Counted from the stretch's first letter, positions 38,528 through 48,939 are shown. The stretch: DNA of 64,000 nucleotides from an uncultured Selenomonadales bacterium (GCA_946407015.1 CAMJML010000014.1:31817-95816), one strand, 5' to 3'. A program made the numbers and translations. Notes: generated by a model from the sequence alone, not told the origin.

Positions 38528-40216
38528 ATGTACAGAAGTAACTTTGAGCCAGGTACAACTAGGTGGGCAGTGAGACGAGCGCAATGGCGCGCTATGAGTA
38601 TTACTGATGAAGATATGAAGAAACCGAAGATTGCGGTAATAAACACTTCTTCAACGTTATCAAGCTGCTTTATCCATGTGGACAAAGTCTCAGAAGCAGT
38701 GCAAAATGCCATTCGTATGGCTGGTGGGCTTCCTTTTGAAGTGAGAACTGTAGCGCCCAGCGATTTTGTTACCAGTGCAGGAAAAAAAGCGAGATATCTC
38801 ATGCCAACGCGAGATCTGATTGTTAATGAAATTGAATGCATGATCGAGGGAGCTGTGCTGGACGGTATGATTTGTTTATCATCATGTGATAAAACAACGC
38901 CGGCTCATATCATGGCGGCCGTTAGGCTGAACGTACCTACACTGGTATTAACCTGCGGGTACCAAGTCGGCGGTTATTGTAGCAGTGGTCAGTTTGTTGA
39001 TATTGATGATGTTTATGAAGCAGTTGGAGCGTTGCAGGCTGGTAGCATTAGTCTTGAAGAATTGACTGATATGACGGAAAACGCCATTCAGACTCCAGGC
39101 GTATGTGCTGGGTTAGGTACAGCCAATTCAATGCACATTGTTGCCGAAGCATTGGGCATGTCCCTGCCGGGTAACTCACCGGTTAAGGCCGAAAGTCGCA
39201 AGCTTTATGATTATGCGCGGAAAGCCGGGGAAAGAATTGTTGAGTTGGTTGATCAAAACATTTGCCCCCGCGATATTGTTACGGGAAAAGCAATTGAAAA
39301 TGCAATTATGGTTGTTCAGGCTGTTGGTGGTTCGGTCAATACAGTTCGGCACTTATCAGCCATTGCCACTGAAGCTGAATTGGATATTGATGTCATAAAA
39401 ATGTATGAGAACCTTGCACATAAAATCCCTCTTCTGACAGCAGTACGTCCAAACGGACCCTATCGTACCGAGGATTTGGAAGCTGCAGGTGGTACAAGAG
39501 CCGTTATGAAGAGACTAGAAGATAAATTGAATAAAGAAGTCCTTACAGTAAATGGAATGACCATCGCAGCAAACATAAGTAGTGCTGAAATTAAAGACGA
39601 CAGAGTAATTAGAACCGTAGAAGATCCGCAAAGTAAGCGTCCTGGAGTTGCGATCTTTAGAGGCAATATCGCGCCAGATGGCTGTATCGTCAAACTTTCC
39701 GCCGTACCACAGGGAATCGATCTGTTCGAAGGACCCGCCAATATCTTTGATGGGGAAGACGAAGCTATTGAGGCGATTGGTAAGGGTGAAATAAGGAAAG
39801 GCGACGTTATTATTCTGAGAAATATGGGACCGATCGGTGGCCCAGGTACTGTGTTTGCCTGCAGTTTTGTAGCAGCTATGAATGGCGCTGGTTTGGCACC
39901 TTATGTTGCAGTTGTTACTGACGGTGAATTATCTGGGTTAAACCGTGGCATTGTAGTTGGTCAGATGATGCCCGAAGCGGCAGCTGGCGGTCCATTGGCC
40001 ATTGTTAAACAAGGGGAAACCATTACCATTGATATGGAAGCAAAAACGATTCATGCCCATATATCTGATACAGAAATTAAAGAACGTTTAGGCAAATGGA
40101 CACCTCCGGCCAAGCCTCATTTGAAGGCTGGGACTTATTTGGCACAGTACTGCGAACTTGTACAGCCGATTGCGCAAGGCGCAGTGTTAGGAAAACGCGA
40201 TTTCAAAAAAAAATAA
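38528..40216 (+). CDS. IlvD/Edd-family sugar-acid dehydratase
   Basis: The 562-residue Fe-S dehydratase has the cluster cysteines of the IlvD/Edd family (CLSSCDKTTPAHIMAA, TCGYQVGGYC and TPGVCAGLGTANSM) and the C-terminal GPIGGPG and DGELSG motifs. The gene lies in a sugar-acid operon, away from ilv-leu. It more probably dehydrates an aldonate (xylonate, arabinonate, gluconate or similar) to a 2-keto-3-deoxy acid than dihydroxyisovalerate. ATG 38528 is chosen because AGGGGG lies 7 nt upstream. The true substrate cannot be read from sequence. A dual role, covering the ilvD missing from the ilv operon, is possible but not supported. Confidence 0.85.
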   Translation: MYRSNFEPGTTRWAVRRAQWRAMSITDEDMKKPKIAVINTSSTLSSCFIHVDKVSEAVQNAIRMAGGLPFEVRTVAPSDFVTSAGKKARYLMPTRDLIVNEIECMIEGAVLDGMICLSSCDKTTPAHIMAAVRLNVPTLVLTCGYQVGGYCSSGQFVDIDDVYEAVGALQAGSISLEELTDMTENAIQTPGVCAGLGTANSMHIVAEALGMSLPGNSPVKAESRKLYDYARKAGERIVELVDQNICPRDIVTGKAIENAIMVVQAVGGSVNTVRHLSAIATEAELDIDVIKMYENLAHKIPLLTAVRPNGPYRTEDLEAAGGTRAVMKRLEDKLNKEVLTVNGMTIAANISSAEIKDDRVIRTVEDPQSKRPGVAIFRGNIAPDGCIVKLSAVPQGIDLFEGPANIFDGEDEAIEAIGKGEIRKGDVIILRNMGPIGGPGTVFACSFVAAMNGAGLAPYVAVVTDGELSGLNRGIVVGQMMPEAAAGGPLAIVKQGETITIDMEAKTIHAHISDTEIKERLGKWTPPAKPHLKAGTYLAQYCELVQPIAQGAVLGKRDFKKK

Positions 40217-40269
40217 GAAACTGAACATGGGTCAAATTAACTTTGGCCCATGTATGAAAGGATGGGAAT

Positions 40270-41172
40270 ATGGAAAAGAAACTAGGTTTTATTGGCTTAG
40301 GAATTATGGGAAGACCGATGGTGAGAAATCTATTAGCAGCCGGTTATCAGGTACACGTTTATAGCATTCTAGCGTCTGAAATTCAGGATGTAGTAAAAGA
40401 TGGCGCTATTCCAGAGATCGATGCGCAATCCGTTGTGGAAAAGGCAGATATTACTGTCACTATGGTTCCTGACACACCACATGTGCAAGCGATAATCACC
40501 AGTGTCCTGCCTGTGCTGAAGCAAGGTAAAATAATCGTGGACATGAGCACAATTTCAGCACTGGCAACCAAAGAATTAGCGGCCAAGGTTAAAGAAACCG
40601 GCGCGCTGATGCTGGATGCTCCTGTCAGCGGCGGCGATAAAGGCGCTATTGCCGGAACACTGTCAATTATGGTAGGCGGTGAAGAAGAAGCGTTTGAAAC
40701 TTGTCTGCCGATTTTTAATGTACTGGGTAAACGTGTAACTCATGTAGGTGGAAATTCGATGGGGCAGGTTGTTAAATCCTGCAACCAGGTATTGGCGGCT
40801 TCCACTGTGCTGGCGTTAGGTGAAGCACTGGTACTTGGCACCAAAGCGGGTGCGAATCCAGCTAAAATAATGGAAGTTATGTCCGCCGGTTACGCAAGAT
40901 GCGGCGCAATTGAAATACGTGGTGCCAATATCCTTCAGGGAGACTTTGAACCAGGCTTTAAAAGCAAACTGCAGTACAAGGATCTACGTTTAGCAATGGA
41001 ACTTAGCCGGGGGATTGATGCTCCAATGCCTGTGGCGAGCATCGTACATGAATTTTATAAGACCTGTATGGCGAAAGGCTTGGGTGATGAGGATCATACC
41101 AATGTCATCCGCCTGATTGAAGAGATGGCCGGCGTGGAAGTTAGGGCGGGGAAAAAGGGTGATAGCAAATGA
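40270..41172 (+). CDS. garR: 2-hydroxy-3-oxopropionate (tartronate semialdehyde) reductase
   Basis: The 300-residue beta-hydroxyacid dehydrogenase has the Rossmann motif LGFIGLGIMGRPMVRNLLAAG, shown here in part as GLGIMG, substrate motif DAPVSGGDKGAIAGTLSIMV and the catalytic lysine in GQVVKSCNQ. It reduces tartronate semialdehyde to glycerate with NAD(P)H. Next to a GarL-type aldolase this completes the galactarate/glucarate route. ATG 40270 follows AAAGGATGGG. It overlaps the aldolase gene by 4 bp or by one base, depending on which of the two ATGs is used. Confidence 0.9.
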   Translation: MEKKLGFIGLGIMGRPMVRNLLAAGYQVHVYSILASEIQDVVKDGAIPEIDAQSVVEKADITVTMVPDTPHVQAIITSVLPVLKQGKIIVDMSTISALATKELAAKVKETGALMLDAPVSGGDKGAIAGTLSIMVGGEEEAFETCLPIFNVLGKRVTHVGGNSMGQVVKSCNQVLAASTVLALGEALVLGTKAGANPAKIMEVMSAGYARCGAIEIRGANILQGDFEPGFKSKLQYKDLRLAMELSRGIDAPMPVASIVHEFYKTCMAKGLGDEDHTNVIRLIEEMAGVEVRAGKKGDSK

Positions 41173-41927
41173 TGAACTTAGAGACTTGGAAGCAACAGTT
41201 ATATCATGAGCCCTTGTATGGTTGTTTTGTTACCTTTGCCTCCCCGGCCATTGCCGAGTTTACGGCGATGCTAGGCTTTGATTTTCTTTTGATTGATAAT
41301 GAACACGGTAATATGGATATGAGCACTGTGGAAGATATGGTACGTGCTTCTCAGTGTGCTGGTGTACCGGCTGTCGTCCGAGCCGCGCATAATTCGTATG
41401 AGCCTGTACAAAAGGCTCTTGATATGGGCGCAAACGGGGTGCAGATCCCGATGATCAATAATTCTGAAGATGCGCAAAAAGCGTTTCAGCTTACGCATTT
41501 TCCGCCTGCCGGTAATCGCGGCACTGCATATCTGACAAGGGCGGCAAGATATGGTTTGTATCCTGATAAACAAGCATACCTCACAAAAGCTAATGAGACG
41601 AAATTAGTTTCGGTGCACATTGAAACATTGGAAGCAGTCAAAAATCTAGGTGAGATTCTAGAGGTCGATGGCTTAGACGTCTTTTTCATCGGACCGGGAG
41701 ATTTGTCAAGCTCAATGGGGCTTGCACCGGGAAATCCGGAAGTGTTGAAAGTGGCGGAGAGCTGTATCCGTAAAATAAGAGCCAAAGGAAAAATTGCTGG
41801 TATATATACCGGTGATGTTGATAGTACCAAGCAGGCTGTTGAATGGGGAGCCAATTATATTGTTACAGCGATTACCTCACATATGGCCAAAGGCGCACAG
41901 CAATTTTTGCAGGCTCTAAGAAAGTAA
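41169..41927 (+). CDS. garL: HpcH/HpaI-family aldolase, 2-keto-3-deoxyglucarate aldolase type
   Basis: The 252-residue TIM-barrel class-II aldolase has the family signatures [13 protein letters not shown] (catalytic His-Glu pair), [13 protein letters not shown] and [15 protein letters not shown] (metal and pyruvate binding). It would cleave 2-keto-3-deoxy sugar acids into pyruvate and an aldehyde acid. With GarR next to it, tartronate semialdehyde is the likely second product. The start overlaps garR (ATGATG at 41169/41172). Confidence 0.87.
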   Translation: MMNLETWKQQLYHEPLYGCFVTFASPAIAEFTAMLGFDFLLIDNEHGNMDMSTVEDMVRASQCAGVPAVVRAAHNSYEPVQKALDMGANGVQIPMINNSEDAQKAFQLTHFPPAGNRGTAYLTRAARYGLYPDKQAYLTKANETKLVSVHIETLEAVKNLGEILEVDGLDVFFIGPGDLSSSMGLAPGNPEVLKVAESCIRKIRAKGKIAGIYTGDVDSTKQAVEWGANYIVTAITSHMAKGAQQFLQALRK

Positions 41928-41964
41928 ACCACCCTCCGATATTAATGAAAAGGATGTGTGCGCT

Positions 41965-43011
41965 ATGATGAAAATGATTTTTCGTTGGCATGGAGAAAAA
42001 GACCCAATATCTTTACAGTACATTTCCCAAATTCCCGGTATAAAGGGAATTGTTACCTCCTTATACCATCTTCCGTTAGGAGAAAAATGGCCTGTTGATA
42101 AAATTGTATCCATGCAGGAGCAAGCGGCACAATATGGCTTAAGCCTAGAAGTAGTGGACAGCTTCAGAATACACGAAGATATTAAACTGGGAAAATCAAC
42201 TCGTGACCAGCTTATCCCTAACTATTGCGAAAATATCCGCAATCTAGCTTCTAGCGGCATCAAAGTAATTTGTTATAATTTCATGCCTGTTTTTGACTGG
42301 ACACGCACTAATATGACATATGAACTGCCTGATGGCTCTAATACGCTGGCTTTTGATATGGATACTGTCAATTCTGTAGATCCCAAAAAAGGTATTGATT
42401 TGCCGGGGTGGGGGACTAATTACAAACCAGAAGTACTGCAAAGGCTGCTGGCTGATTATGCCGATGTAACGGAAGAGCAATTGTGGAAAAACTTTGAGTA
42501 CTTTTTGGAAAGGGTTATTCCGGTAGCAGAACAGGCAGGCATAAAACTGGCAATTCATGCCGATGATCCTCCACGCCCCATTTTTGGACTGCCACGGATT
42601 ATGAAAAACCGGGAAGATATCCACCGGCTGATTGATTTTAGCGCAAGCCCCGCTAATGGCTTAACAATCTGTACCGGATCGCTTGGTTCCAGCTTTGAAA
42701 ACGATGTTCCGACAATCATTCGTGAATTTGGCAAACACATATATTTTGTTCATGCCCGTAATGTCAAAGTAAATGAAAAAGGTGACTTCTATGAATCAGG
42801 CCATCATACGGAAAGTGGTTCTTTAGATATGGCTGAGATTATGAAAGCTCTTTATGAGGTCGGTTTCAGCGGTTATATGCGTCCCGATCATGGACGAATG
42901 ATTTGGGGTGAAACTGGAATTCCTGGTTATGGCCTATATGACAGGGCATTAGGAGTTGCTTATCTGAACGGATTATGGGAAGGCATAAAGAAAATGCATA
43001 CCTCAAAATAG
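41965..43011 (+). CDS. uxuA: Mannonate dehydratase
   Basis: This 348-residue TIM-barrel protein of the UxuA family dehydrates D-mannonate to 2-keto-3-deoxygluconate. The N-terminus reads [55 protein letters not shown] and [10 protein letters not shown] are the metal and substrate regions. ATG 41965 has AAAAGGA 10 nt upstream; the GTG at 41956 is too close to it. Mannonate would come from glucuronate/fructuronate or from an epimerase; no UxuB or UxaC is in the operon. Confidence 0.92.
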   Translation: MMKMIFRWHGEKDPISLQYISQIPGIKGIVTSLYHLPLGEKWPVDKIVSMQEQAAQYGLSLEVVDSFRIHEDIKLGKSTRDQLIPNYCENIRNLASSGIKVICYNFMPVFDWTRTNMTYELPDGSNTLAFDMDTVNSVDPKKGIDLPGWGTNYKPEVLQRLLADYADVTEEQLWKNFEYFLERVIPVAEQAGIKLAIHADDPPRPIFGLPRIMKNREDIHRLIDFSASPANGLTICTGSLGSSFENDVPTIIREFGKHIYFVHARNVKVNEKGDFYESGHHTESGSLDMAEIMKALYEVGFSGYMRPDHGRMIWGETGIPGYGLYDRALGVAYLNGLWEGIKKMHTSK

Positions 43012-43123
43012 TTTGATAAATGAATTATAAGCATTATTTTCAGAATTTATAGACGGTTTAGATAAAGTATTTATTATTAGAAATCACGTTAGATATTTCT
43101 ATAATAATGAAGGATGTGAAAAA

Positions 43124-44509
43124 ATGTCGGTAGAGGACAATGGAATTAACTCGGGAACTAAACAGACAAGATACAGGTTTGTAATGCTAGCTTTAATTAC
43201 TATGATTCTCACGCTCAGCACGGCGGATCGGGCAACTTTATCTGTAGCGGGCGTGGATATGGCCAGAGAACTTGGTTTTAATCCGATTCATATGGGCTAT
43301 CTTTTTTCTGCATTTAGCTGGGCTTACGTGGCTATGCAAGTACCGTCAGGCTGGGTTGGCGATAAATTCGGCTCAAAAGGAACTATTTTTTGGGGAATTG
43401 CCTTGTGGTCAATAGTTACTGTCGCAATGGGTTCCGTACATTTTTTTAGCTTCGCCTTTGCCTTGCTTTTAGGCTTACGCTTTTTGTTAGGGGTATTTGA
43501 ATCGCCGGTAGGGCCAGCATCAGGCAAGGTAATTGCGGCCTGGTTTCCGTCAACAGAAAGAGGGATTGCAGGTTCAATCTTTAATAGTGCCCAGTATCTT
43601 TCACTGGCTGTTTTTACGCCCTTAATGGGTTGGTTGGCTTATACCTTTAGTTGGCACTATGTATATATAGTGATGGGTGTATTAGGTATTATCATGGCGG
43701 CACTCTGGTATATTCTGTTCTATGTTCCAACAAAGCATCCTAAGGTAAATCAGGCAGAACTTGATTATATCCAAGCAGGCGGCGGAATAATCGATATGGA
43801 TGCCAATATCGGCAGTGAAGCACAAACTGCGGAAACTAAAAAACAAGGTTTTAAGATCAGTGATATTACCCAACTGTTCAAAAGCCGAATGCTGGTAGGC
43901 ATCTTTATTGCGCAGTATTGTATTACTGCTATCTCTTGGTTTTATTTGTCCTGGTTTCCCATTTACCTGGTCAAAGAAAAGGGATTTTCCATATTGAAAG
44001 CTGGTTTCGTAGCCTCTATTCCTGCGCTTGCCGGTTGTATCGGCGGGATTTTATCCGGGTTTGTTTCTGACTGGATTTTAAAGAAGACAGGATCGGTTTC
44101 TCTAGCTAGAAAGATCCCGATTACTATTGGTTTTACACTCAGTGCGTTAATTGTTATTTGCAATTATGTGGATAGTTCTCAGGTTGTAATTGCTCTGATG
44201 AGTGCAGCCTTCTTTGGCAAAGGTTTCGGTAATTTAGGCTGGACAGTTGTTGCTGATACCGCACCGAAAAAGATTGTGGGTATTACCGGGGGTGTGTTTA
44301 ATTCCATTGGACAGGCTTCAGGTATTATTACCCCGGTGGTTATTGGCTATATTTTAGAAGTAACCGGTTCGTTTAATGGGGCGTTAGTCTTTGTCGGTGC
44401 GCATGGTCTTGTTGCCATTTTAAGCTATTGGATTATTGTCGGCAAAATTCAACGTTTTGAACTTGAGTCAGAGGTTTCAAAAAGTTTCTCAGAAAATGCA
44501 AACGTGTAG
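43124..44509 (+). CDS. MFS sugar-acid transporter (GudP/ExuT, anion:cation symporter family)
   Basis: The 461-residue protein has twelve predicted helices. STADRATLSVAGVDMARELG in TM1, WAYVAMQVPSGWVGDKFGSK, and GVFESPVGPASGKVIAAWFP are typical of the ACS family that imports glucarate, galactarate and hexuronates. It sits in the middle of the sugar-acid operon and fits as the uptake system. ATG 43124 follows GAAGGATG. The exact acid is not determined. Confidence 0.9.
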   Translation: MSVEDNGINSGTKQTRYRFVMLALITMILTLSTADRATLSVAGVDMARELGFNPIHMGYLFSAFSWAYVAMQVPSGWVGDKFGSKGTIFWGIALWSIVTVAMGSVHFFSFAFALLLGLRFLLGVFESPVGPASGKVIAAWFPSTERGIAGSIFNSAQYLSLAVFTPLMGWLAYTFSWHYVYIVMGVLGIIMAALWYILFYVPTKHPKVNQAELDYIQAGGGIIDMDANIGSEAQTAETKKQGFKISDITQLFKSRMLVGIFIAQYCITAISWFYLSWFPIYLVKEKGFSILKAGFVASIPALAGCIGGILSGFVSDWILKKTGSVSLARKIPITIGFTLSALIVICNYVDSSQVVIALMSAAFFGKGFGNLGWTVVADTAPKKIVGITGGVFNSIGQASGIITPVVIGYILEVTGSFNGALVFVGAHGLVAILSYWIIVGKIQRFELESEVSKSFSENANV

Positions 44510-44521
44510 GGGGGTTCTACT

Positions 44522-46054
44522 GTGAATATTGCGATTAATCCCGTTATTCGCCTGGATGAAAACGATAATGTTGTTGTTGCCCGTACTAATATTCCTACAG
44601 GTACGAAAATTCCTAATGAGAATATTACTACTTTAAGTGAAGTGCCATCAGGCTATAAGATTGCCACCAAAACCATTCATAAAGGAGAACCTATTCTTAA
44701 ATATAATACGGTAATTGGTTTTGCCAATATTGATTTGGTTCCAGGCACAATGCTTCATAGTCATAATATTGAGTTCCATGAATATCAGCGTGATTATGCC
44801 TATTGCCGTGATTACCGTCCGCTTGAGGTACTGCAGGAAGCCGAACAAGCTGTCTTTCAGGGAATTGTGCGGCAGGATGGGCAGGTTGCCACTCGAAATT
44901 ATATTGGGATTCTGGCCATTTCCAATTGTGCGGCTACTGTCGTGCACAAAATAGCCGATTATTTTAATGAAGAACGTTTAGCACCTTATCCTAATATTGA
45001 CGGTGTGGTGCCGCTCAGTCACGATCAGGGCTGCGGCGGTGATTCTACTCCAGGGCCGATGGCGGTACTGCGCCGGACCTTAGGCGGTTATGTTCGCCAC
45101 CCGAACTTTGCGGCAATGGTGGTCGTTGGTTTGGGCTGTGAGCGTAATCAAATGCAGGAGTTTCTAGAGGCGGAAAAGCTGGCGCCAGGGCCGAAGCTTC
45201 GGACCTTTATCATGCAGGAACTTGGCGGGACGCGCAAAACAATTGAAGCAGGTATTGCCGCTGTGCGGGAATTGCTGCCCGAGGCCGATAATATAAAGCG
45301 GGAGCCGATTTCAGCCGGACACATTACAGTAGGACTGCAGTGCGGCGGCTCTGACGGCTTTTCTGGTTTGTCCGCCAATCCGGCATTAGGGGTTGCGATG
45401 GATATCTTAACACGTAACGGCGGTACCGCCGTTCTGTCTGAGACTTCAGAGATTTACGGAGTGGAACAAACGCTTACTTGCCGCGCGGTCAGTCGTGAAG
45501 TGGGTGAAAAACTAGTTGAGCAGATGCGCTGGTGGAAAGAAGAGTACTGTGTAGGCCGTGACATGCAGATCAATGGCAAGGTCAGCCCGGGTAACAATAA
45601 GGGCGGTCTGGCCAATGTCTTTGAAAAGTCGCTGGGCGGTGTCAAAAAAGCCGGTTCCAGCCCGTTGATGGCAGTATATGATTATGCGGAACCGATTAAG
45701 CAAAAGGGCGTTGTCTTTATGGATACGACAGGATATGACCCGGCTTCAGCAACGGGGCAGATTGCCGGCGGGGCTAACATGATCCTATTTACTACCGGGC
45801 GTGGCTCCTGTTTCGGCTCTGTCCCGGCACCTACCATGAAACTGGCTACCAATACCCCCATGTATGAGCACATGAAAGAAGATATGGACATGAACTGCGG
45901 CATCGTAATTGATGGTGAAGCTACCATTCAGGAGATGGGTCAGAAGATTTTTGAACAATTGCTGCGTACCGCTTCAGGCGAAAAAACCAAGAGCGAAGAA
46001 TTAGGGGTCGGTTGGGTAGAATTTGTTCCGTGGCGTTTGACCTTAATGGGTTAA
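44522..46054 (+). CDS. garD: Galactarate dehydratase (GarD/UxaA family)
   Basis: The 510-residue protein has an N-terminal SAF domain (about 1-90), then the UxaA-type dehydratase domain with VVPLSHDQGCGGDS, LGCERNQM, GLQCGGSDGFSGLSANPALG and FTTGRGSCFGSVPAPTMKLA. Conserved cysteines, as in iron-dependent sugar-acid dehydratases, are present. The length and the GarL/GarR neighbours favour galactarate (giving 5-keto-4-deoxyglucarate) over altronate. GTG 44522 follows AGGGGGG. UxaA altronate dehydratase remains the alternative. Confidence 0.85.
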   Translation: MNIAINPVIRLDENDNVVVARTNIPTGTKIPNENITTLSEVPSGYKIATKTIHKGEPILKYNTVIGFANIDLVPGTMLHSHNIEFHEYQRDYAYCRDYRPLEVLQEAEQAVFQGIVRQDGQVATRNYIGILAISNCAATVVHKIADYFNEERLAPYPNIDGVVPLSHDQGCGGDSTPGPMAVLRRTLGGYVRHPNFAAMVVVGLGCERNQMQEFLEAEKLAPGPKLRTFIMQELGGTRKTIEAGIAAVRELLPEADNIKREPISAGHITVGLQCGGSDGFSGLSANPALGVAMDILTRNGGTAVLSETSEIYGVEQTLTCRAVSREVGEKLVEQMRWWKEEYCVGRDMQINGKVSPGNNKGGLANVFEKSLGGVKKAGSSPLMAVYDYAEPIKQKGVVFMDTTGYDPASATGQIAGGANMILFTTGRGSCFGSVPAPTMKLATNTPMYEHMKEDMDMNCGIVIDGEATIQEMGQKIFEQLLRTASGEKTKSEELGVGWVEFVPWRLTLMG

Positions 46055-46069
46055 ATACGTATATAAATA

Positions 46070-46116
46070 GTATATATATGCAGCAGTGCTAGTACACAGC
46101 ACTGCTGTATATACAT
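46070..46116 (+). terminator. Hairpin between garD and the LarA-like gene
   Basis: A long stem centred on GCAGCAGTGCT / AGCACTGCTGT (about 46079-46110) extends into TATATA flanks with one G-T pair. There is no clear T run, so it may be an mRNA processing or stability element inside the operon. Confidence 0.45.
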
Positions 46117-46199
46117 TATTCGCCTGATTTAGACGCGGTGATCTTTATTTGTTTGCGTAGCATAATTCATTAAATTTTAATATAAAGGTGGGTTTCTTA

Positions 46200-47480
46200 A
46201 TGAGTGTCATAGCAAATGTATTAAGAGATATTCCTTTGCCCAAAATGATTCGCGTGCAACAACAATTTTCCCAAGATGAAATATATGACATTGAAAAAGC
46301 AGTACAAGATGAATTGCGTAAGCCTGCGATTACAAGCCGCGTGAAAAAAGGCATGCGTATTGCTATTGGTGTTGGCAGCCGAGGCATGGCGGAAATTCCC
46401 CGTATTGTGCGGACGGTGGTTAATGAACTTAAACACTATGGTGCGGAGCCTTTTATTGTGCCAGCAATGGGTAGCCATGGCGGAGCTACTGATGAAGGGC
46501 AAAAAGAAGCCTTAGCCAATCTTGGGGTAACAGAGGATAGTGCACGCTGCCTGATCCGTTCTTCAATGGAAGTAGTTTCACTGGGAGTAATGGAAAATGG
46601 CTTGCCGGTGCTGATCGACAAGAATGCTTTTGAAGCTGATGGTATTGTGGTAATTAATCGGATTAAAGCCCACAACGGCTTTAGTGGTCTGAATGAAAGT
46701 GGCTTAGTAAAAATGATTACAATTGGACTCGGTAAACAAAGGGGCGCTGAAGTGTGCCATAAATTAGGATTTAAACACATGGCTCAAAACATCATAGAAA
46801 TGGCCAAAATAAAATTAGAACGAGCCCCTTTTTTATTTGGTGTTGGTACGGTAGAAAATGCTTATGATCGAGTTAGAAAAATCGTAGCGATTCCCGCAGA
46901 ACAAATTATTGAGGATGAGAGACCATTACTGCTTGAGGCCAAGGCAAATATGCCGAAGCTTTTGCTTAAGCCGATCGATGTACTGATTGTTGATCAAATC
47001 GGTAAAGAATTTTCCGGGGGAGGAATGGACCCATATACGACAGGACGAGCGGTTACACCTTATATTTCTGTGGGACCAGAACCCACCAGACTCGCAGTTT
47101 TAGATGTTACTGATAAAAGTCATGGCAATGCCGGTGGTATGGGTGTGGCAGATTTTGGTACAAAAAGACTTTTTAATAAAATTGATTTTGAGGTCACTTA
47201 TATTAATAATTTAACGTCAACAGCTACGATGTCAGGGAAAGTGCCTATTATCTTGGAGAATGATAAACAGGCCATTCAGGCGGCAGTAAAAACCTGCAAC
47301 ACTTTTGATTTTAATCAGGTACGGCTGGTGCGAATAGCTAACAGCCTGCACATTGAAAAAATATATATATCAGAAAGTATGCTGCCGGAAGCCCTTAGGC
47401 ATCCGGATATTACGGTGCTTGGCAAACCGGAAGAATTTGCCTTTGACGGGCAGGGGAACCTAATTGATATTGGCAGATAA
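46200..47480 (+). CDS. LarA-superfamily (DUF2088) racemase/epimerase-like protein
   Basis: This 426-residue protein has the LarA N-terminal fold: GMRIAIGVGSRG, then PAMGSHGGATDEGQ (the His region of LarA) and INRIKAHNGFSGLNESGLVK, with the lysine/histidine region that in lactate racemase binds the nickel-pincer cofactor. Family members epimerise 2-hydroxy acids, including gluconate at C2. In an operon with mannonate dehydratase, a sugar-acid epimerase is an attractive role. No larB, larC or larE is in the window, so cofactor supply is unproven. ATG 46200 follows AAAGGTGGG. Confidence 0.75.
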   Translation: MSVIANVLRDIPLPKMIRVQQQFSQDEIYDIEKAVQDELRKPAITSRVKKGMRIAIGVGSRGMAEIPRIVRTVVNELKHYGAEPFIVPAMGSHGGATDEGQKEALANLGVTEDSARCLIRSSMEVVSLGVMENGLPVLIDKNAFEADGIVVINRIKAHNGFSGLNESGLVKMITIGLGKQRGAEVCHKLGFKHMAQNIIEMAKIKLERAPFLFGVGTVENAYDRVRKIVAIPAEQIIEDERPLLLEAKANMPKLLLKPIDVLIVDQIGKEFSGGGMDPYTTGRAVTPYISVGPEPTRLAVLDVTDKSHGNAGGMGVADFGTKRLFNKIDFEVTYINNLTSTATMSGKVPIILENDKQAIQAAVKTCNTFDFNQVRLVRIANSLHIEKIYISESMLPEALRHPDITVLGKPEEFAFDGQGNLIDIGR

Positions 47481-47520
47481 TAGTAATCCAAATAATAGTA
47501 GTAAAAGGGGAGGGTAGTCA

Positions 47521-48873
47521 ATGAAATTCCAAAATATTTATATTGAAGCTAGCAACCATTCTTTGCCTGTATTGGCAGAAGTGGATGTACTGGTGGCAGG
47601 CGGTGGCGCGGCTGGCGTGGCAGCGGCGGAAACGGCGGCCAGACAGGGCAATAAGGTGCTATTGATTGAGAAATATGGCTTTTTAGGTGGCGCAGCGGTT
47701 GCCGGACTGTCGGGTACAATCTGTGGCCTCTACCTGGCCAGCGACACCAATAAGAAACCGGAACAAATTGTTTACGGCTTTACCGATAAATTCTGTGCTG
47801 AGATGAAAAGACATAATGGTTTGACAGAACCGCAGAAGTATGGCAAGACCTGGACGGTCACGCATGACCCGTTGGTCTGGCGTGAAACTGCCGAAAATTT
47901 GCTGGAAGCTGCTGGAGCATCGATTCTCTACCATACCAGTATTAGCGGTGTCATCAAGGAAGACGATGTTTTTAAAGGTGTCATTCTTGACACGAAGGCC
48001 GGCAAGGCAGCCGTGCATGCCAAGGTTTTGATTGATGCAACAGGCGATGCGGATCTTATTTACCGGGCTGGGCTGGAATATATAATGGGAGACAACGGTG
48101 TCATCCAGAATCCTACCATGATTTTCCGGCTGGGCGGTGTGGATGTAAAACGGTTTTTGCAGGAATGGGGCGACGATACCATTTCGCCGGCGCATGTCAC
48201 AGCCAGAATCGAACAAGCGGTCCGGCAGGAGCATGCCGACTTGCCGCGGACCAAAATCTGGACTTTTCCTACCCCTAGGCCCAATGAATTGCTGGTCAAC
48301 GCGACCCGACTGCTAGGCAGGGATAAACAGGAATTGAATGTCACGCTGCCACAGGATCATACCGAGGCTGAGATACTGGGCCGCAGGCAGGTGAGAGCGT
48401 ATGCCGCCTTTTTTAAAAAATATGTGGCAGGCTGTGAGCAAAGTTATGTCAATGATACCGGTGTCGAAGTAGGTGTAAGGCAGACAAGGACGATTGTCGG
48501 CGCAGAACGCTTAAATAACCAAGATGTTGTGGCACGCCGCAAACGTAAGGATGGCATTGCAAGATGTCCTTGGCCGATTGAACTCCACAGCGGCGATAAA
48601 CCTAAGCTGGAATGGCTGCTGGACGATTATTATGAAATCCCTTATGGGGCATTGGTGCCTGCCCAAGGGGAAAACATCCTAGTAGCTGGCCGTTGTTTGG
48701 CTGCTGAGCACGAAGCCCTAGCTTCAGCCCGGGTTACGGCTCAGTGCTTCCAATATGGAGAAGCCGCTGGAATGGCTGCAGATTTGGCAATTAAAAGAAA
48801 CCAACCACTGCGTACTTTATTTGGTGAAGAAATACGTGACCTGCTAAATAAAGAGAATGCAAGGTTGAATTAG
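47521..48873 (+). CDS. FAD-dependent oxidoreductase (FAD_oxidored family)
   Basis: The 450-residue flavoprotein has the dinucleotide motif VDVLVAGGGAAGVAAAETAA, KVLLIEKYGFLGGAAVAGLS, the second FAD motif around VLIDATGDADLIYRAG, and the C-terminal GENILVAGRCLAAEHEALAS. There is no membrane segment or Fe-S motif. Such enzymes are common in Firmicute sugar-acid clusters but mostly uncharacterised. It may oxidise a hydroxy acid, or work with the LarA-like protein in an oxidation/reduction epimerisation; both ideas are inference. ATG 47521 follows GGGGAGGG. It is the last gene before the regulator. Confidence 0.85.
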   Translation: MKFQNIYIEASNHSLPVLAEVDVLVAGGGAAGVAAAETAARQGNKVLLIEKYGFLGGAAVAGLSGTICGLYLASDTNKKPEQIVYGFTDKFCAEMKRHNGLTEPQKYGKTWTVTHDPLVWRETAENLLEAAGASILYHTSISGVIKEDDVFKGVILDTKAGKAAVHAKVLIDATGDADLIYRAGLEYIMGDNGVIQNPTMIFRLGGVDVKRFLQEWGDDTISPAHVTARIEQAVRQEHADLPRTKIWTFPTPRPNELLVNATRLLGRDKQELNVTLPQDHTEAEILGRRQVRAYAAFFKKYVAGCEQSYVNDTGVEVGVRQTRTIVGAERLNNQDVVARRKRKDGIARCPWPIELHSGDKPKLEWLLDDYYEIPYGALVPAQGENILVAGRCLAAEHEALASARVTAQCFQYGEAAGMAADLAIKRNQPLRTLFGEEIRDLLNKENARLN

Positions 48874-48939
48874 TATTTACGAGTTCTTTCCGTTGAAAGA
48901 CCAAAAAAAATCCTGATTTTGTATTAAAATTCGTATTTT

